NCBI GenBank assembly: GCA_956465555.1
Contig: OY101121.1
Span: 582,722 to 646,721, forward strand
Reading direction: 5' to 3'
DNA: 64,000 bases
Origin: Nitzschia sp. pyKryTriq1
Lineage: Eukaryota; Bacillariophyta; Bacillariophyceae; Bacillariales; Bacillariaceae
This document shows positions 63,120 through 64,000 of the stretch, one piece after another; positions within the stretch are counted from its first letter, which is position 1, and every line of letters starts with the position of its first letter. The notes under the pieces were generated by a model, which was given only the letters and a program-made list of their open reading frames with translations, was not told the origin of the DNA and searched no databases. The translations under genes and the position numbers were made by a program.

Positions 63120-64000
63120 ATGTTCATTTCCGCTCGAATTCAAACATCTGTGATACACGCCTTCTGGAGTCTGGCAACTCATACGATAGGAATGCGGAGA
63201 CTTGGAGACTCTCTGAAACGATGGTATCCATCGGCGTACGGAGACTCGATATTCTATTTTGATCATGATCAGCATGTACTGGAAGAATCATCCTCTGCCA
63301 GTAATGGTGGCTGTATTGCTTTAACCATCGACGATGGGCTCTTTCGGGTTGATAGTAATGATGATGATCATGATCATGACGAATCCTTATTGCAGCAGCA
63401 ATCTTCTTCCATGATTCAAGAAGTCTGTGATTTATTACGGGCCTATGAAGCGCATGCTACTTTCTTCGTCTGCACGGACTACACCACCCAACAACAAGCA
63501 CAGAAAATCTTGAGCGAGGGCCATGAAATTGGTAATCATCTGAAAGAAGACAGGTCGGGGTACTATTCTCGCCTCAAGGAAGATGACTTTGCGAGAGAAC
63601 TGGATGAAACGAATCAGATCCTGGAGGCAATGCTGATAAAGGCGCAAGAACAGCATCAAGAACAAGAACCAGCACAAAATAGGATCACGTGTTTTCGAGC
63701 ACCACAAGGGGTCATGTCTCGAGCCATGTGCAAAGTACTTCGGGATCGAAAAATAACAAATGTGATGGGGGACTGCTATTGTGATGATTGGGCGTTTGCT
63801 GAAAAAGTTCAGTCCACCAGCGGAGTGGTCGCTCCCTTGATGTTACGACAGGTGCGAGCAGGCAGCATTGCCATTTTCCACATGCCTCAGCGGAATTTCC
63901 GCGAAAGCACTCTCGATGCGCTACGTGAATTCTTAGAAGGCTTGAAACAGCGGAATCTGAGATGTGTGACTGTGTCTACGATGATGGGCAAAGCTTCTAC
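63120..64000 (+). CDS. Polysaccharide deacetylase (NodB-like), 3' end cut off by window
   Basis: The frame is open from the ATG at 63120 (MFISARIQTSVIHAFW) to the window end, 293+ residues without a stop. NodB motifs in order: TIDDG with metal-binding Asp71/Asp72, a Phe-Phe strand (HATFFVCTD), GHEIGNHLKEDRSG (motif 2) and CFRAPQGVMSRAM (motif 3), then a late strand GSIAIFHMPQ that supplies the usual catalytic-His region. In motif 2 the usual second metal His is replaced, reading H-L-K-E-D. An Asp/His-rich insertion and a Gln/Glu-rich insertion enlarge the loops. The N-terminus has a weak hydrophobic stretch but no strong signal. Role: de-N-acetylation of a chitin-like or other acetylated glycan (family inference). 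Confidence 0.85.
   Translation, partial: MFISARIQTSVIHAFWSLATHTIGMRRLGDSLKRWYPSAYGDSIFYFDHDQHVLEESSSASNGGCIALTIDDGLFRVDSNDDDHDHDESLLQQQSSSMIQEVCDLLRAYEAHATFFVCTDYTTQQQAQKILSEGHEIGNHLKEDRSGYYSRLKEDDFARELDETNQILEAMLIKAQEQHQEQEPAQNRITCFRAPQGVMSRAMCKVLRDRKITNVMGDCYCDDWAFAEKVQSTSGVVAPLMLRQVRAGSIAIFHMPQRNFRESTLDALREFLEGLKQRNLRCVTVSTMMGKAS

Noticed and set aside
1-64000. tRNA, rRNA and snRNA genes
   Set aside because: Looked for T-loop/anticodon patterns and conserved rRNA stretches by eye and saw none; a covariance search would be decisive.

Overview
This window is nuclear DNA of a eukaryote. The best fit is a diatom, probably a pennate one. The genes have short GT-AG introns (69-195 bp) and are packed at about one per 2 kb on both strands. 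Several proteins begin with a signal peptide followed by a Phe-led, transit-like stretch, which is the bipartite plastid-targeting pattern of secondary red plastids (GpsA-type glycerol-3-phosphate dehydrogenase, a METTL21-like methyltransferase, perhaps YidD). I cannot name the species. Most intergenic DNA is built from two low-complexity vocabularies: GTAC/CCGG palindromic strings, and CTACTAG/AGTAGAG strings.

Layout. 1-17 kb: a truncated ubiquitin-like-fold protein, a membrane sulfotransferase, a Whirly ssDNA-binding protein, an Na+/H+ exchanger, an actin-processing fusion (NAA80 acetyltransferase plus ACTMAP protease), a TPR protein and a mitochondrial PDK/BCKDK-type kinase. 17-31 kb: an unknown regulatory-looking protein, a probably myristoylated dual-specificity phosphatase, an IWR1-like protein with embedded ankyrin repeats, an exact 450-bp tandem duplication, SFT2, a broken ORF fragment, a GST-like protein and a copine. 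31-46 kb: a RING E3, a plastid methyltransferase, an orphan, YidD, a 23-residue tandem-repeat protein, plastid GPDH and a CSB/ERCC6 repair ATPase. 46-64 kb: a bromodomain protein, RPB8, an ACT-domain protein, a PHD-SET methyltransferase, an eIF4B/4H-like RRM protein, a three-exon PIG-F, an MFS carrier, NF-YB, a prolyl 4-hydroxylase with a VHL-beta-like N-terminal domain, and a truncated polysaccharide deacetylase.

The genes are mostly unrelated housekeeping and regulatory functions, not one operon-like system. The two most interesting items are single-polypeptide systems. At 9.3-11.1 kb the protease and the acetyltransferase that act one after the other on the actin N-terminus appear joined in one protein. 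At 60.9-62.6 kb a domain resembling the hydroxyproline reader of VHL is joined to an enzyme that makes hydroxyproline, behind a signal peptide. Splice sites were assigned by eye from GT-AG signals, reading phase and protein-family continuity.
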